Source of the DNA: Verrucomicrobiota bacterium
GTDB taxonomy: Bacteria; Chlamydiota; Chlamydiia; Chlamydiales; Rhabdochlamydiaceae
Length of the DNA: 33,494 nucleotides
NCBI GenBank assembly: GCA_018239725.1
Contig: JAFEGU010000389.1
Span: 1 to 33,494 of the forward strand
Direction: 5' to 3'
In this document: positions 25,730-33,494 of the stretch, in pieces
Layout of the letters: each line of letters begins with the position of its first letter
Numbering within the stretch: the stretch's first letter is position 1
The notes under the pieces: generated by a model
Database searches by the model: none
Seen by the model: the letters and a program-made list of their open reading frames with translations, nothing else
What the model was told of the DNA's origin: nothing
Position numbers and translations under genes: made by a program

Positions 25730-26425
25730 ATGGCAACAGTTAATCCTGCACGCTTTGGTGAAGGAGTTCTTTCTTGGTCTTGGCGTCCGGAGGCCAATCA
25801 TGCCGTTTACAATGAACATCATGAACCGATTAATCAGATCCGATTTAACTCCTATAACGAAGTGCTCGAAGTCTTTTCGAGACATATTTTTCCTCTCTAC
25901 AATCTATGCCGATATGGGATCATGGGCTTTGTGGACAAAGGGGGCACAAGGACTACTCCAAAATGCTTTGTCGTTGCCACCGACGTAGAAAGTTGGACTG
26001 GGCCTTATCTCTACGGCGACTGCGCGACTGTAATCAATCGAGAAGGTTTGCTAGAACATCAAACAAACTCATTAAATAAGCTTTCCCGCATCCCCCTTGT
26101 CGGAATTATCGCAAGTATTGGAAGAGTTGTTCTAGCAGTCTTGCATATCATTGGCCATGCTTTCCTTGCTTTAGTCACGCAGAACAAAGGGCACCTATAC
26201 CATGCAGCAAAAGGGATGGTCGAGATCAAGTCGGGTCTTCTCGATGCAGTTCCCATCTTAGGCCGCCTTCGTGCTTATGTCGCCTATCATGACGGATCGC
26301 ATTTTAGCCCGACCTCCCATTGGGACTGCATCAAGATCTACAACCCGAACAACCCTGATCTGGTCGACATAGAAAACGGCCTTTGGAACAGGCCATCTCC
26401 GCATCTCGTTACATTCCGCGCTTGA
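25730..26425 (+). CDS. Lineage-specific hypothetical protein with hydrophobic segment
   Basis: The open frame begins at 25634, but the ATG at 25730 is chosen because GAGGTG lies 5 nt upstream (231 aa). The first 110 residues are polar with several aromatic residues. A long hydrophobic, probably membrane-inserting stretch spans about residues 121-149 (IPLVGIIASIGRVVLAVLHI and the following HAFLALV). It is followed by GHLYHAAKGMVEIKSGLL and DAVPILGR, a pattern I associate with hypothetical proteins in chlamydia-like genomes, then a soluble tail with HDGSHFSPTSHWD. Function unknown. It lies between two other lineage-specific genes and may be a membrane-associated or secreted protein. Confidence 0.65.
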   Translation: MATVNPARFGEGVLSWSWRPEANHAVYNEHHEPINQIRFNSYNEVLEVFSRHIFPLYNLCRYGIMGFVDKGGTRTTPKCFVVATDVESWTGPYLYGDCATVINREGLLEHQTNSLNKLSRIPLVGIIASIGRVVLAVLHIIGHAFLALVTQNKGHLYHAAKGMVEIKSGLLDAVPILGRLRAYVAYHDGSHFSPTSHWDCIKIYNPNNPDLVDIENGLWNRPSPHLVTFRA

Positions 26426-26562
26426 ACTTACGCTAAGAGACGTTCTCTGTATTAAAACCGTTTGCTTTTCGCAGCTACTTTAATATATTAAATTAAAAAG
26501 TAAATATCTTCCAAAATAAAATAATTTTTATTTAGACAGCGATAATATTCGTAAATTCAATG

Positions 26563-26591
26563 TTTACCAACACGCAAATTAATGTTATAAT
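26563..26591 (+). promoter_or_regulatory. Extended -10 promoter for the gene at 26618
   Basis: A perfect TATAAT (26586-26591) is preceded by TG one base upstream (extended -10, TGTTATAAT). TTTACC (26563-26568), a 4-of-6 match to TTGACA, lies 17 nt before it. Predicted transcription would start about 20 nt before the ATG at 26618. Confidence 0.65.
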
Positions 26592-26617
26592 AACAAAAAA
26601 AGACAATTTAATATAAC

Positions 26618-27385
26618 ATGACAACTGCTACAACAAATTCAATTAATTTATTCACTGCTCCCTCCTCGAACCGAGGTAGTCTCAATGTCTCCTACTACCT
26701 TTCGTCTAAAAATAAATCTTTGCAAAATGGGAACGGCCTTGATGCATCCTATTATTTCCCATGCAATAATGACTGCGCTCATCCCAATCCCTCTCTTACT
26801 TCTAATAGAGTCGTGACGCCAGAAGCTTCCTTAGAAAAATACCGATCGGCAACATGGAATGGAAAACAGGTCACTGCTCTACTGATTGGCTCAGTTGGCG
26901 TCATTGGACTTGTGGCCTTAAGCATTCTCATCAATCCATTTATCATTTTTGCAGCTCCCTTAGTCATTCTGACCACAATCCTCATCGTTCGAAAACTATC
27001 CGCTATTGATTATCAAATTGTGAACATTGAAGAGAATACAATCACTCTCTCAAATCGGGACATGAAGCTCATATCGGACGTAAAATTGCCTAATGTCCGA
27101 CTTCCAGACCTTGAATTTGTCCGTTACATGTTAGCTGGCGGAGATTATCAAGAGCTATTGCATGAGGCTGACAAGCTGGTAGACGCGCACTTGGCTGATG
27201 ATCAATATCTAGGAAACTTGCTAAGCAACTTGCAAATTGCAAAAATAGCGCACGAAGAAGCTTGCTATCGACGGTTTCTAGCAGATCCAGGTTCTTATTC
27301 TAAAGAAAAGCTCGACAGGGACATAGCAGCAGCTGGAGAAGCGTTTGTCATATTTAAAGAAGATCTCATGCAAAGGGCATTATAG
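26618..27385 (+). CDS. Hypothetical protein with SYY-repeat N-terminal module and membrane hairpin
   Basis: The 255-residue protein has no known domain. Its N-terminal part is built like that of the PLD protein at 18458. SLNVSYYL (21-28) and LDASYYF (41-47) repeats are followed by a Cys/Asp/His spot (C49...C53). A bilobed hydrophobic hairpin follows (about 86-104 and 107-125), then RKLSAIDYQIVNIEENT. The C-terminal 110 residues are soluble and helical and unrelated to PLD. Two adjacent hydrophobic helices with a short turn are the hallmark of chlamydial inclusion membrane (Inc) proteins, so an inclusion-membrane location is possible. The start has a well-placed promoter but no clear ribosome-binding site. 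It is convergent with atpK. Confidence 0.75.
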   Translation: MTTATTNSINLFTAPSSNRGSLNVSYYLSSKNKSLQNGNGLDASYYFPCNNDCAHPNPSLTSNRVVTPEASLEKYRSATWNGKQVTALLIGSVGVIGLVALSILINPFIIFAAPLVILTTILIVRKLSAIDYQIVNIEENTITLSNRDMKLISDVKLPNVRLPDLEFVRYMLAGGDYQELLHEADKLVDAHLADDQYLGNLLSNLQIAKIAHEEACYRRFLADPGSYSKEKLDRDIAAAGEAFVIFKEDLMQRAL

Positions 27386-27424
27386 GCGAGGGGCTAGGCC
27401 ATTGCCCGCCCCCCTGCCTTTAAC
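27384..27424. terminator. GC-rich hairpin between convergent genes
   Basis: AGGCGAGGGGCTAGG pairs imperfectly with CCCGCCCCCCTGCCT, followed by TTAA, in the 39-nt gap between the stops of the gene at 26618 and of atpK. It could end both transcripts. The stem has mismatches and no long T run, so confidence is moderate. Confidence 0.5.
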
Positions 27425-27847
27425 TCAGATCAGGAGCAGCGCGAAGACGAAGGCAAAGAGAGAGAACGACTCTACAATGCCAAGCGCAGCAAAGCACTTA
27501 CCGATGATCGCTGGTTGTTTAGCGGAAGCTTGGATACCCGAAGCTGCGCACATCCCTTGATAGATCGAAGAGAAGAGCAAAGCAAGCCCTACAGAGAAGC
27601 CGATGCCGATCCCTGAAAGAGGAGATAAAGTGCCAGCAGCAATGCTGTTCTTCATCAGCAGCATCAGGACAAACCCATAGATCGATTGGGAAGAAGCGAC
27701 AGCCGACATCCCGATGAATTTACCATGGTTTTCTTCTACTCGTCTCATCACTGCATGCGATGCCATACCGCCGATACCGCAACCAATTGAGCTGCCAACA
27801 CAACCTAGCCCAAGGACAAGAGCTGGTCCTACCATTCCATAATCCAT
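27425..27847 (-). CDS. atpK: V/A-type ATPase subunit K (c-ring proteolipid)
   Basis: The 140-residue protein has four hydrophobic helices arranged as two hairpins, the membrane rotor subunit of the V/A-ATPase. The ion-binding glutamate is E126 (GIVESFSL) in helix 4; the matching helix-2 position has Q54 instead of a second carboxylate, so there is one ion site per four-helix subunit. S53-Q54-x-x-Y57 in helix 2 and Q97 (SIYQG) before E126 match the spacing of the Na+ ligands in Enterococcus hirae NtpK (T64, Q65, Y68, Q110, E139), which suggests Na+ coupling. The ATG has a strong AAGGAG site 8 nt upstream. It is the last gene of the ATPase operon. Confidence 0.95.
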   Translation of the reverse strand: MDYGMVGPALVLGLGCVGSSIGCGIGGMASHAVMRRVEENHGKFIGMSAVASSQSIYGFVLMLLMKNSIAAGTLSPLSGIGIGFSVGLALLFSSIYQGMCAASGIQASAKQPAIIGKCFAALGIVESFSLFAFVFALLLI

Positions 27848-27867
27848 AACGTTAACTCCTTAAAAAA

Positions 27868-29796
27868 TTAGTGTTCCTTTGGTTTCATTCGCATCAGGGG
27901 ATTGAACAAACGGCCTCCGCCATCGAAGCAATAATGATACCATTCGATGAAATTAAGACGAAGCCCGTGGATGACCCCTGCCATTAACCCAAGTAAAATA
28001 TTCACGCTGTGGCCAAAAAGGATGACGATCCATCCGATGAACAGCCCCACGTCCTGGCCAATCTCATTAAATGTCGATGCCATGATCGATCCTGCAAGCC
28101 CGAGGGCATAAAGACGCAAGTAGGAAAGGACGTCGGCAAAGACCTGGACCATGTTCGCGATTTCCCCTAATCCTTTCAGCCGCTTCTGGACCAAGGCTAA
28201 AAAGAGGGCTGCGATCACGCCGCTATAGATTAACTGCAGCCCTAATTCATTGCCTATCTGCTTATCGACCAACCCTAAAAAATGCAAAAGGGACGTCGCA
28301 TTGAGCGTTTCAGGAAAATAGAGATAGGACCCGACCATAAAGGCGATCCATCCGATCCCCGCCCAGTGCCGAAACAGGTAGCGCAAGAAAGAAAATGCGA
28401 TATGGATGACGCCAATGATCAGCGAAAACTCTAAGAGGATGCTGTCGGAAAAGGCATCGAACATCTCATAGCTGATCCTTCCTTTTTCCTCCGAAACAGC
28501 TCCATCTAGGAATTCCTGTCCGCTTTTGACATTGGTCAGGTTGGAAAATTTGGCAACCCACTGCTTTTGGACATCATCCTTGACACTCAGGTGATACTCT
28601 GCCTTTTTAACGGCGAGGTATTGGATTAGAGAGACCTTTCCAAGCCAGCTCTTTGGCTGAACTTGGATGCCGAAAAAGGCGGAAGTGGCCACTCCCCACA
28701 ATACACATGCCGTTGAAAGGATCAGGGCCAGCTTGACAAATCGCTTGCCTTGCCCTTTAAGAGAAGGATACTTGAACTTGAGGTAAAGCGCGATCCCCAG
28801 GTAAAGAAGCCCATAGCCGCCGTCGGCTACAATCATAGCAAAGAAGAGGGCAAAGAACCAGAAGACCCATCCGGAAGGGTCTTTATCCGAGGTTGCAGGG
28901 ATATCGTAGATTTTAACAAGGTCCTCACCTATCCGCTGGGCACCTTTGTTCTCCATGTAGGTGGGAACTTTGTCTTGCTCTTCAATCACGATCGGCTCGC
29001 AATGCACAGCCATCCCGTCGATGACAGCAAAAAGGGTATTCGTTTTGTTCTCAGGGACCCAAGCTTCGACAGCAAATAAGGTGCCTTCCAAGGGGAAAGC
29101 AAGGTCCTTCTTAGCAATATGCAAGTGGTAGTCATTTAAAAAATCGATCAGCACATGGTGAAGGTAGTCGATGTGCCCTGCAAATCCTTTTAGCTCCGCT
29201 TCCATTTGATGAAGAGACTCCTTGACAAAGGTCAAGTGGGTCTGCAGCTCGCCAAGAGGACGGTCGATCCTCATTTCAATCATATCGGGGTAGGTTTTAG
29301 GGCTGCGATTGATCGTCACGAAATAATCCAGGTCGTAATCGGTACCAATGTAGATCACTTCATCGGTAAAGTTCGTTGCATGGCTTTTAGCTGTCTTCAT
29401 GCAGAAAAACTGGATCTCTCTGCCCGATTCTTTTTCGATAAAGTCGATATCATCCGTGGAAAAGTCGCCAAAAGGAGCAACCCGCGAGATCTCCGCTTCG
29501 ACCAGTCGTTTTTCTTCTGATAGCTTTTCAACCTCAGCCTTGAGCTCTAAGACCCGATCGGCAACTTCCAAAGCAATCGCACGTTCGATATCGCCTTCGT
29601 ACGTTTTTTTTACGGGAAGCTTACGCAAGATCTTGATGGCATGGGAAAGGGTTTGCACTTCTGCAGGCAGTTCGACCACTTTTTTTCCAGAAGGGGAAAT
29701 AAACTCGATAACCCCCTGTGTTTGCGCGCGGGAGAAAAAGCGGTCGATCTCTTCTTTGGCTCCAATAAGAAGATACTTTTTTACATTAATGATCAT
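27868..29796 (-). CDS. atpI: V/A-type ATPase subunit I (a-subunit, membrane stator)
   Basis: The 642-residue subunit links the peripheral stalk to the membrane and carries the ion half-channels. An N-terminal cytoplasmic region of about 300 residues with coiled-coil segments is followed by about seven or eight membrane helices. The conserved arginine helix reads SYLRLYALGLAGSIM, with the Arg that releases the ion from subunit K. The GLxxGVIHGLRLNFIEWYHYCFDGGG region near the end is typical of the family. Its start overlaps the atpD stop by 4 nt (ATGA), so the two are translationally coupled. Length is close to the chlamydial homologue. Confidence 0.96.
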   Translation of the reverse strand: MIINVKKYLLIGAKEEIDRFFSRAQTQGVIEFISPSGKKVVELPAEVQTLSHAIKILRKLPVKKTYEGDIERAIALEVADRVLELKAEVEKLSEEKRLVEAEISRVAPFGDFSTDDIDFIEKESGREIQFFCMKTAKSHATNFTDEVIYIGTDYDLDYFVTINRSPKTYPDMIEMRIDRPLGELQTHLTFVKESLHQMEAELKGFAGHIDYLHHVLIDFLNDYHLHIAKKDLAFPLEGTLFAVEAWVPENKTNTLFAVIDGMAVHCEPIVIEEQDKVPTYMENKGAQRIGEDLVKIYDIPATSDKDPSGWVFWFFALFFAMIVADGGYGLLYLGIALYLKFKYPSLKGQGKRFVKLALILSTACVLWGVATSAFFGIQVQPKSWLGKVSLIQYLAVKKAEYHLSVKDDVQKQWVAKFSNLTNVKSGQEFLDGAVSEEKGRISYEMFDAFSDSILLEFSLIIGVIHIAFSFLRYLFRHWAGIGWIAFMVGSYLYFPETLNATSLLHFLGLVDKQIGNELGLQLIYSGVIAALFLALVQKRLKGLGEIANMVQVFADVLSYLRLYALGLAGSIMASTFNEIGQDVGLFIGWIVILFGHSVNILLGLMAGVIHGLRLNFIEWYHYCFDGGGRLFNPLMRMKPKEH

Positions 29797-30410
29797 CGCC
29801 CTTTCCCTTCATTGCGCATTTGGATCTTTTTCTTGGCCACTTTAGCTTGAGAAACTGCTGCTAGTTGCTGGTCGCCAAGAAAGATTTTAATCTTCTTGAT
29901 GTTCTGCTGAGCTCTTGGAATCAAAATTTTCTCAAAAAGGTTAACGCGGATCGAAACCTCTCGCAGCTCCTTTTCCAAAAGCCTCTTCTTCTCCTCTGCG
30001 ATCGCGATTTTTTCACGTGCCGTCAGAAGGTCCTTGACCCCCTCGATTGCAGATTCAAACCAGATCGGCGTGTCGAAAAGGGTGTAATTCGAGGGTGCAA
30101 ACACAACCTTTTCAAGGATCGGGATGTCGACGCCCGCCACATTCTCAAAGCTCTTTTCGACTTGGACGATCTCAACCGATGAGAACAGATCGGGGGCATT
30201 CCGGTCGGTAAAGAGGGAGCAATACTTTCCCACATGCCCTTGAGCCGTCGAAAAATCGATGCGCAATCCTTCAATCTCAGCTTGGGCCAAGTTGACTTCT
30301 ACCTGGAGCATCGCTTTTTTCAGCTGGAGCGTCGGCAAATACTTTTGCAAACGGTCGTGCTTGAGCTGCTGGATCCTTAGTTCGGTTTTTGTTAGCTTTA
30401 CGTCAGCCAC
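29793..30410 (-). CDS. atpD: V/A-type ATPase subunit D (central stalk)
   Basis: The 205-residue protein forms the rotating shaft inside the catalytic hexamer as a long antiparallel coiled coil. Both ends are helical and charged (LTKTELRIQQLKHDRLQKYL at the start, ELREVSIRVNLFEKILIPRA in the second half), as in chlamydial AtpD. The start is a GTG at 30410, which gives the family-typical N-terminus ADVKLTKTELR. The upstream ribosome-binding site is weak. It lies 31 nt after atpB and overlaps atpI by 4 nt. Confidence 0.95.
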   Translation of the reverse strand: MADVKLTKTELRIQQLKHDRLQKYLPTLQLKKAMLQVEVNLAQAEIEGLRIDFSTAQGHVGKYCSLFTDRNAPDLFSSVEIVQVEKSFENVAGVDIPILEKVVFAPSNYTLFDTPIWFESAIEGVKDLLTAREKIAIAEEKKRLLEKELREVSIRVNLFEKILIPRAQQNIKKIKIFLGDQQLAAVSQAKVAKKKIQMRNEGKGR

Positions 30411-30441
30411 GCATCCATCTCATACTTTAAGGCCACAGTGA

Positions 30442-31743
30442 TCACTTTTTTGGCCAATATTTATCAATCAAAGTCTGTTTGATCCCAACTTCGTGGGAAT
30501 CAAAACATTCCGCCAAGGTCTTCCAACCTAAGGCCAACGCATCTTCCAGAGAAAGGTTAACTTGCAGGTTCATCATCCTGTCTTCAAAAAGATGGGAAAA
30601 ATGGAGCAGTTTCTCATCCCAACGCGATAAGCGGAAGCCCATGCTTTGCCGCTCACGCGCCTTTTTCGAATCGGCGTAAAGGCGGATCTGCGCGTTTGCA
30701 ATGTCTCCGTGGTCTTCACGAGTGACTTTGCCGATCACTTGCTGTTTCAAGCGGGAAAGGGATCCGAATGGATCGATCCTGCCGCCATGCAGATAAAACT
30801 GCCCTTCGGTGATGTAGCCCGTGTTGTCAGGGATAGGATGGGTCACATCGCCGCCAGGCATCGTCGTAACCGAGATGATGGTGATCGAGCCGCTGCCATC
30901 GATATCGACCGCTTTTTCGTAGCGGGAGGCCAAGTCGGAATAAAGCGAACCGGGATATCCGCGGTTCGATGGGACCTGGTCCATCGTGATCATAATCTCT
31001 TTGATCGCATCGGCAAATGCCGTCATGTCTGTCAGAAGGACGAGCACATCCTTGTCCTGCACGGCAAACTTCTCAGCGCAAGCCAGCGCCATGTCAGGGA
31101 CCAGCAGACATTCGACTGCTGGATCTGTTGCGCGATGGACAAACATGATCGTTTTGTCCAAAGAGCCCGATTTTTCAGCATTGTCGATGAAGGCTTGATA
31201 GTCGTCGAAACGCAGGCCCATTCCTCCGATGATAACAACATCGGCATCGGTCTGGTTCGCAATCCGCATCAAAAGCTGGTTGTACGGCTCGCCGGCGATC
31301 GAAAAGATCGGGATCTTTTGCGATTTCACAAGGCAGTTGAAAACATCGATCATCGGAATATTAGTGCGGACAAGGTCCCGAGGGACGATCCGGCGCACCG
31401 GATTAAAGGATGGAGAGCCGATCTCGATATGTTCCCCTGTGATGACAGGCCCATTGTCGATCGGGTCGCCAGCTCCATTAAGACGCCTTCCAAAAAGTGA
31501 ATCGCTGCAGACAGCTTCCATCTGACGGTTTAAGAACGTCACTCGGTCGTTTGTTGCGATCCCGCGCGTGTTCTCAAAACACTGCAACGTGACATACTCG
31601 CCATCGATACGAAGCACAGATGCGTAAGTGGATCTGCCATCATGTTTGTGCACGCGGGCAAGCTCGCCAAGGCATACGCCTTGGGCCATTACCGTGATCA
31701 GGTTGCCACGCATGTCAAGAATTCTATCATAAACCTTTTTCAT
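30442..31743 (-). CDS. atpB: V/A-type ATPase subunit B (non-catalytic)
   Basis: The 433-residue subunit forms the catalytic head with AtpA in alternation. It has no intact P-loop: the corresponding site reads [14 protein letters not shown], as expected for the non-catalytic subunit. Other family motifs are [49 protein letters not shown] (in part) and [10 protein letters not shown]. Its ATG overlaps the atpA stop by 4 nt (ATGA) and is preceded by GAGGAA, so translation is coupled. Confidence 0.97.
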   Translation of the reverse strand: MKKVYDRILDMRGNLITVMAQGVCLGELARVHKHDGRSTYASVLRIDGEYVTLQCFENTRGIATNDRVTFLNRQMEAVCSDSLFGRRLNGAGDPIDNGPVITGEHIEIGSPSFNPVRRIVPRDLVRTNIPMIDVFNCLVKSQKIPIFSIAGEPYNQLLMRIANQTDADVVIIGGMGLRFDDYQAFIDNAEKSGSLDKTIMFVHRATDPAVECLLVPDMALACAEKFAVQDKDVLVLLTDMTAFADAIKEIMITMDQVPSNRGYPGSLYSDLASRYEKAVDIDGSGSITIISVTTMPGGDVTHPIPDNTGYITEGQFYLHGGRIDPFGSLSRLKQQVIGKVTREDHGDIANAQIRLYADSKKARERQSMGFRLSRWDEKLLHFSHLFEDRMMNLQVNLSLEDALALGWKTLAECFDSHEVGIKQTLIDKYWPKK

Positions 31744-33494
31744 CTTTTTCCTCTGTGCGTATCAGCGTGCTCTTTTTTGGCAGCATGTTGCAGTTTGTGT
31801 TCTATCCGATGAAATGCCTCTTCATACCGGGCAGACTTAAAGGGTAGGAAGTTCATATTTTTCATCTCGTTTTGCAGCTCGAGGAAAAATGTTCGAGCAG
31901 CATCATGGGAATCAAAAGCAAAATGGGTATCGAAGATCTGGTAGATCAGCTTGAACAACGGGATCTGCCTTTGCAAGGGGCAATAGGCATCTTCCTTATC
32001 GAACGCGTTCTGCTGCAGATAGCTGAACTCGTAGAGCTCCGATTTGAGATACGTGATCATATCGTTCATCGAGATCCCCTCTTCGCCGACAACCTCCATC
32101 CTTTTGCCAATCTCATCTCCTTCGCGCAAAATTTTAGCTGCCCGCTTGACCATCTTGTTCCAACCTTCGACGCGCGCTTCGAGTTCCTGGCCAACATCAT
32201 CAACATATTTGCTCCAGGAGATCAACGGATCGATCGCAGGATAACGACGCGCATCGGATCTTGCTCGCGACAGGCCATGGAATGCGCCGACGACAGAAAG
32301 GGTCGCCTGAGTGACAGGCTCTTCAAAGTTACCACCTGCAGGTGAAACAGTTCCGCCAATTGTCAACGAACCCGTTTTTCCATTGCGCAGAGTGATGACG
32401 CCTGAGCGTTCATAGAACGCAGCAATGCGCGACCCTAAGTAAGCAGGGAAGGCCTCTTCGCCAGGAATTTCTTCGAGTCGCCCTGACATCTCACGCATCG
32501 CTTGGGCCCATCGGGAAGTCGAATCGGCAAGCAGAAGCACATCGAGCCCCATCTGGCGGTAATATTCTGCAATGGTGGCTCCCATGTAAATGGAGGCTTC
32601 CCGCGCAGCAACAGGCATCGATGAGGTATTGCAGATCATGACCGTTCGGTTCATGAGGGCTTCATTGGTATGCGGATCGGTCAAGTGGGGAAATGTCTTT
32701 AATACCTCGACAACCTCTCCGGCCCGCTCGCCGCAGGCAACGATGACAACGACATCGACAGCGGAGTATTTGGAAAGGTGGTGCTGCAATACGGTCTTGC
32801 CAGCGCCGAATGGTCCGGGTGAACTAAAAGAGCCTCCTTTAAGGACTGGAAACTGGGTATCGACAATGCGCATCCCAATGTCCATCATTTTGGTGGCTTT
32901 TGTCTTTTCTCCTTCGAACAAAGGCATTTTCACAGCCCACTTTTGAAGCATCGTGAAGTGGTGCTCCCCCCCTTTTTCATCCACTGCTCGGGCAACAACA
33001 GTATCGATCGTATATGAGCCTGGCTTGATCATCCAGTTGAGCGTGTACTGTCCGAAATGGGTGAAGGGCACCATGATCTGATGGTGGAACCTCCCCTCCA
33101 TGACGTAGCCTAAGCTGTCTCCTCGGGCAACCGTGTCCCCGACTTTTGCAGTCGGCTGAAAGTCCCAATGCTTGGAACGGTCCAAAGGCGGCAAGTACAC
33201 GCCTCGAGAAAGGAACAGACCCGTTGCGTCAGCGACTTTCTCAAGAGGGTTCTGAAGTCCGTCGACAATCGATGTCAATAGGCCTGGGCCGAGCTCGGCT
33301 TCCAGAAGATGGGTGCTAAACTCCACAGATGTATGAAGGCGGACTCCCCGTGTGTCTTCAAAGACTTGGATCTTGGCAGTGTTGCCAACAATTTCAATGA
33401 CCTCTGCCTTCAGGGAAGTCCCGCCGCCGAGGCGGACCATGCAGACCTCTCCTTGCCGGATGTCTCCTTCAAATTCAACTTGCAGCAAGTTCCC
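31740..33494 (-). CDS. atpA: V/A-type ATPase catalytic subunit A, N-terminus cut by window edge
   Basis: This is the ATP-hydrolysing subunit, 584 residues visible. The frame is open to the window edge and starts [17 protein letters not shown], which corresponds to about residue 18 of chlamydial AtpA, so roughly 17 residues are missing. The P-loop GPFGAGKT lies at about residues 227-234 of the fragment. [12 protein letters not shown], the [16 protein letters not shown] strand, [14 protein letters not shown] and the non-homologous insertion region are intact. The TTG at 33488 should not be taken as the start. The operon continues downstream with atpB, atpD, atpI and atpK. In C. trachomatis an uncharacterised gene and atpE lie further upstream, outside this window. 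Confidence 0.97.
   Translation of the reverse strand, partial: GNLLQVEFEGDIRQGEVCMVRLGGGTSLKAEVIEIVGNTAKIQVFEDTRGVRLHTSVEFSTHLLEAELGPGLLTSIVDGLQNPLEKVADATGLFLSRGVYLPPLDRSKHWDFQPTAKVGDTVARGDSLGYVMEGRFHHQIMVPFTHFGQYTLNWMIKPGSYTIDTVVARAVDEKGGEHHFTMLQKWAVKMPLFEGEKTKATKMMDIGMRIVDTQFPVLKGGSFSSPGPFGAGKTVLQHHLSKYSAVDVVVIVACGERAGEVVEVLKTFPHLTDPHTNEALMNRTVMICNTSSMPVAAREASIYMGATIAEYYRQMGLDVLLLADSTSRWAQAMREMSGRLEEIPGEEAFPAYLGSRIAAFYERSGVITLRNGKTGSLTIGGTVSPAGGNFEEPVTQATLSVVGAFHGLSRARSDARRYPAIDPLISWSKYVDDVGQELEARVEGWNKMVKRAAKILREGDEIGKRMEVVGEEGISMNDMITYLKSELYEFSYLQQNAFDKEDAYCPLQRQIPLFKLIYQIFDTHFAFDSHDAARTFFLELQNEMKNMNFLPFKSARYEEAFHRIEHKLQHAAKKEHADTHRGKR

Noticed and set aside
30646-31500. A 284-codon plus-strand frame
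   Set aside because: It lies entirely antisense to atpB, which has strong family motifs; high coding bias of the real gene leaves the shadow frame open.
33486-33488. TTG at 33488 as the atpA start
   Set aside because: The frame continues to the edge with [10 protein letters not shown], matching the interior of chlamydial AtpA.
1-33494. CRISPR arrays, rRNA, tRNA genes
   Set aside because: No regularly spaced repeats and no cloverleaf-like or rRNA-like sequence was recognised in the gaps between genes by eye.

Overview
The window looks like chromosomal DNA from a member of the Chlamydiae, more likely a chlamydia-like (environmental, Parachlamydiales-type) bacterium than a Chlamydiaceae species. 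Three lines of evidence support this. The PknD-type kinase has the chlamydial architecture and length (933 aa). The V/A-type ATPase operon is in the chlamydial order atpA-atpB-atpD-atpI-atpK. The order pknD, valS, V-ATPase cluster also matches, from memory, C. trachomatis CT301-CT308. Between these conserved genes lie host-interaction-type genes and lineage-specific insertions. No rRNA, tRNA, CRISPR array or intact insertion sequence was found.

Layout. 1-4.5 kb: a left-truncated U-box (E3 ubiquitin ligase-like) protein, the kinase pknD, and a convergent CE-clan cysteine protease with a Ulp1/deubiquitinase-like H-D-Q-C arrangement. 4.7-6.8 kb: a Nudix hydrolase translationally coupled to an FAD monooxygenase. 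6.9-9.4 kb: a three-gene osmolyte/quaternary-amine ABC importer on the minus strand. 9.5-10.7 kb: a TrmH/SpoU RNA methyltransferase fused to a MarR-like winged helix. 10.9-13.7 kb: valS with a good promoter. 13.7-16.5 kb: an ankyrin-repeat protein and an OGFr-domain protein. 16.6-18.3 kb: a long palindrome and a sodium:alanine-type symporter. 18.5-20.9 kb: a membrane-anchored phospholipase D-family protein. 20.9-24.7 kb: a second long palindrome, DAHP synthase, a lipoprotein, a second Nudix protein and fumarase. 24.7-27.4 kb: a gene-poor stretch and three lineage-specific proteins. 27.4 kb to the end: the V/A-ATPase operon, with atpA cut at the window edge.

How the genes fit together. Housekeeping functions are the V-ATPase, ValS, fumarase, DAHP synthase, Nudix enzymes and transporters. 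The c-ring subunit AtpK carries a Na+-type ligand pattern, which fits beside a Na+-coupled amino-acid symporter. Several other genes use domains typical of eukaryotes or of secreted effectors: U-box, CE-clan protease, ankyrin, OGFr and PLD. They are candidate host-directed proteins, and the U-box and protease genes flank the kinase.

The most unusual observation is a shared N-terminal module. The PLD protein (18458-20851) and a protein of otherwise unknown function (26618-27385) both start with repeated [LI][ND][VA]S[YH]Y[LF] motifs. Each then has a Cys-containing stretch, a bilobed hydrophobic hairpin and a KLS...E[EK]NT boundary. This looks like an undescribed membrane-targeting or secretion module placed in front of unrelated C-terminal parts. 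The second notable feature is three unrelated long imperfect palindromes in intergenic DNA (6841-6933, 16645-16834, 20879-21046).
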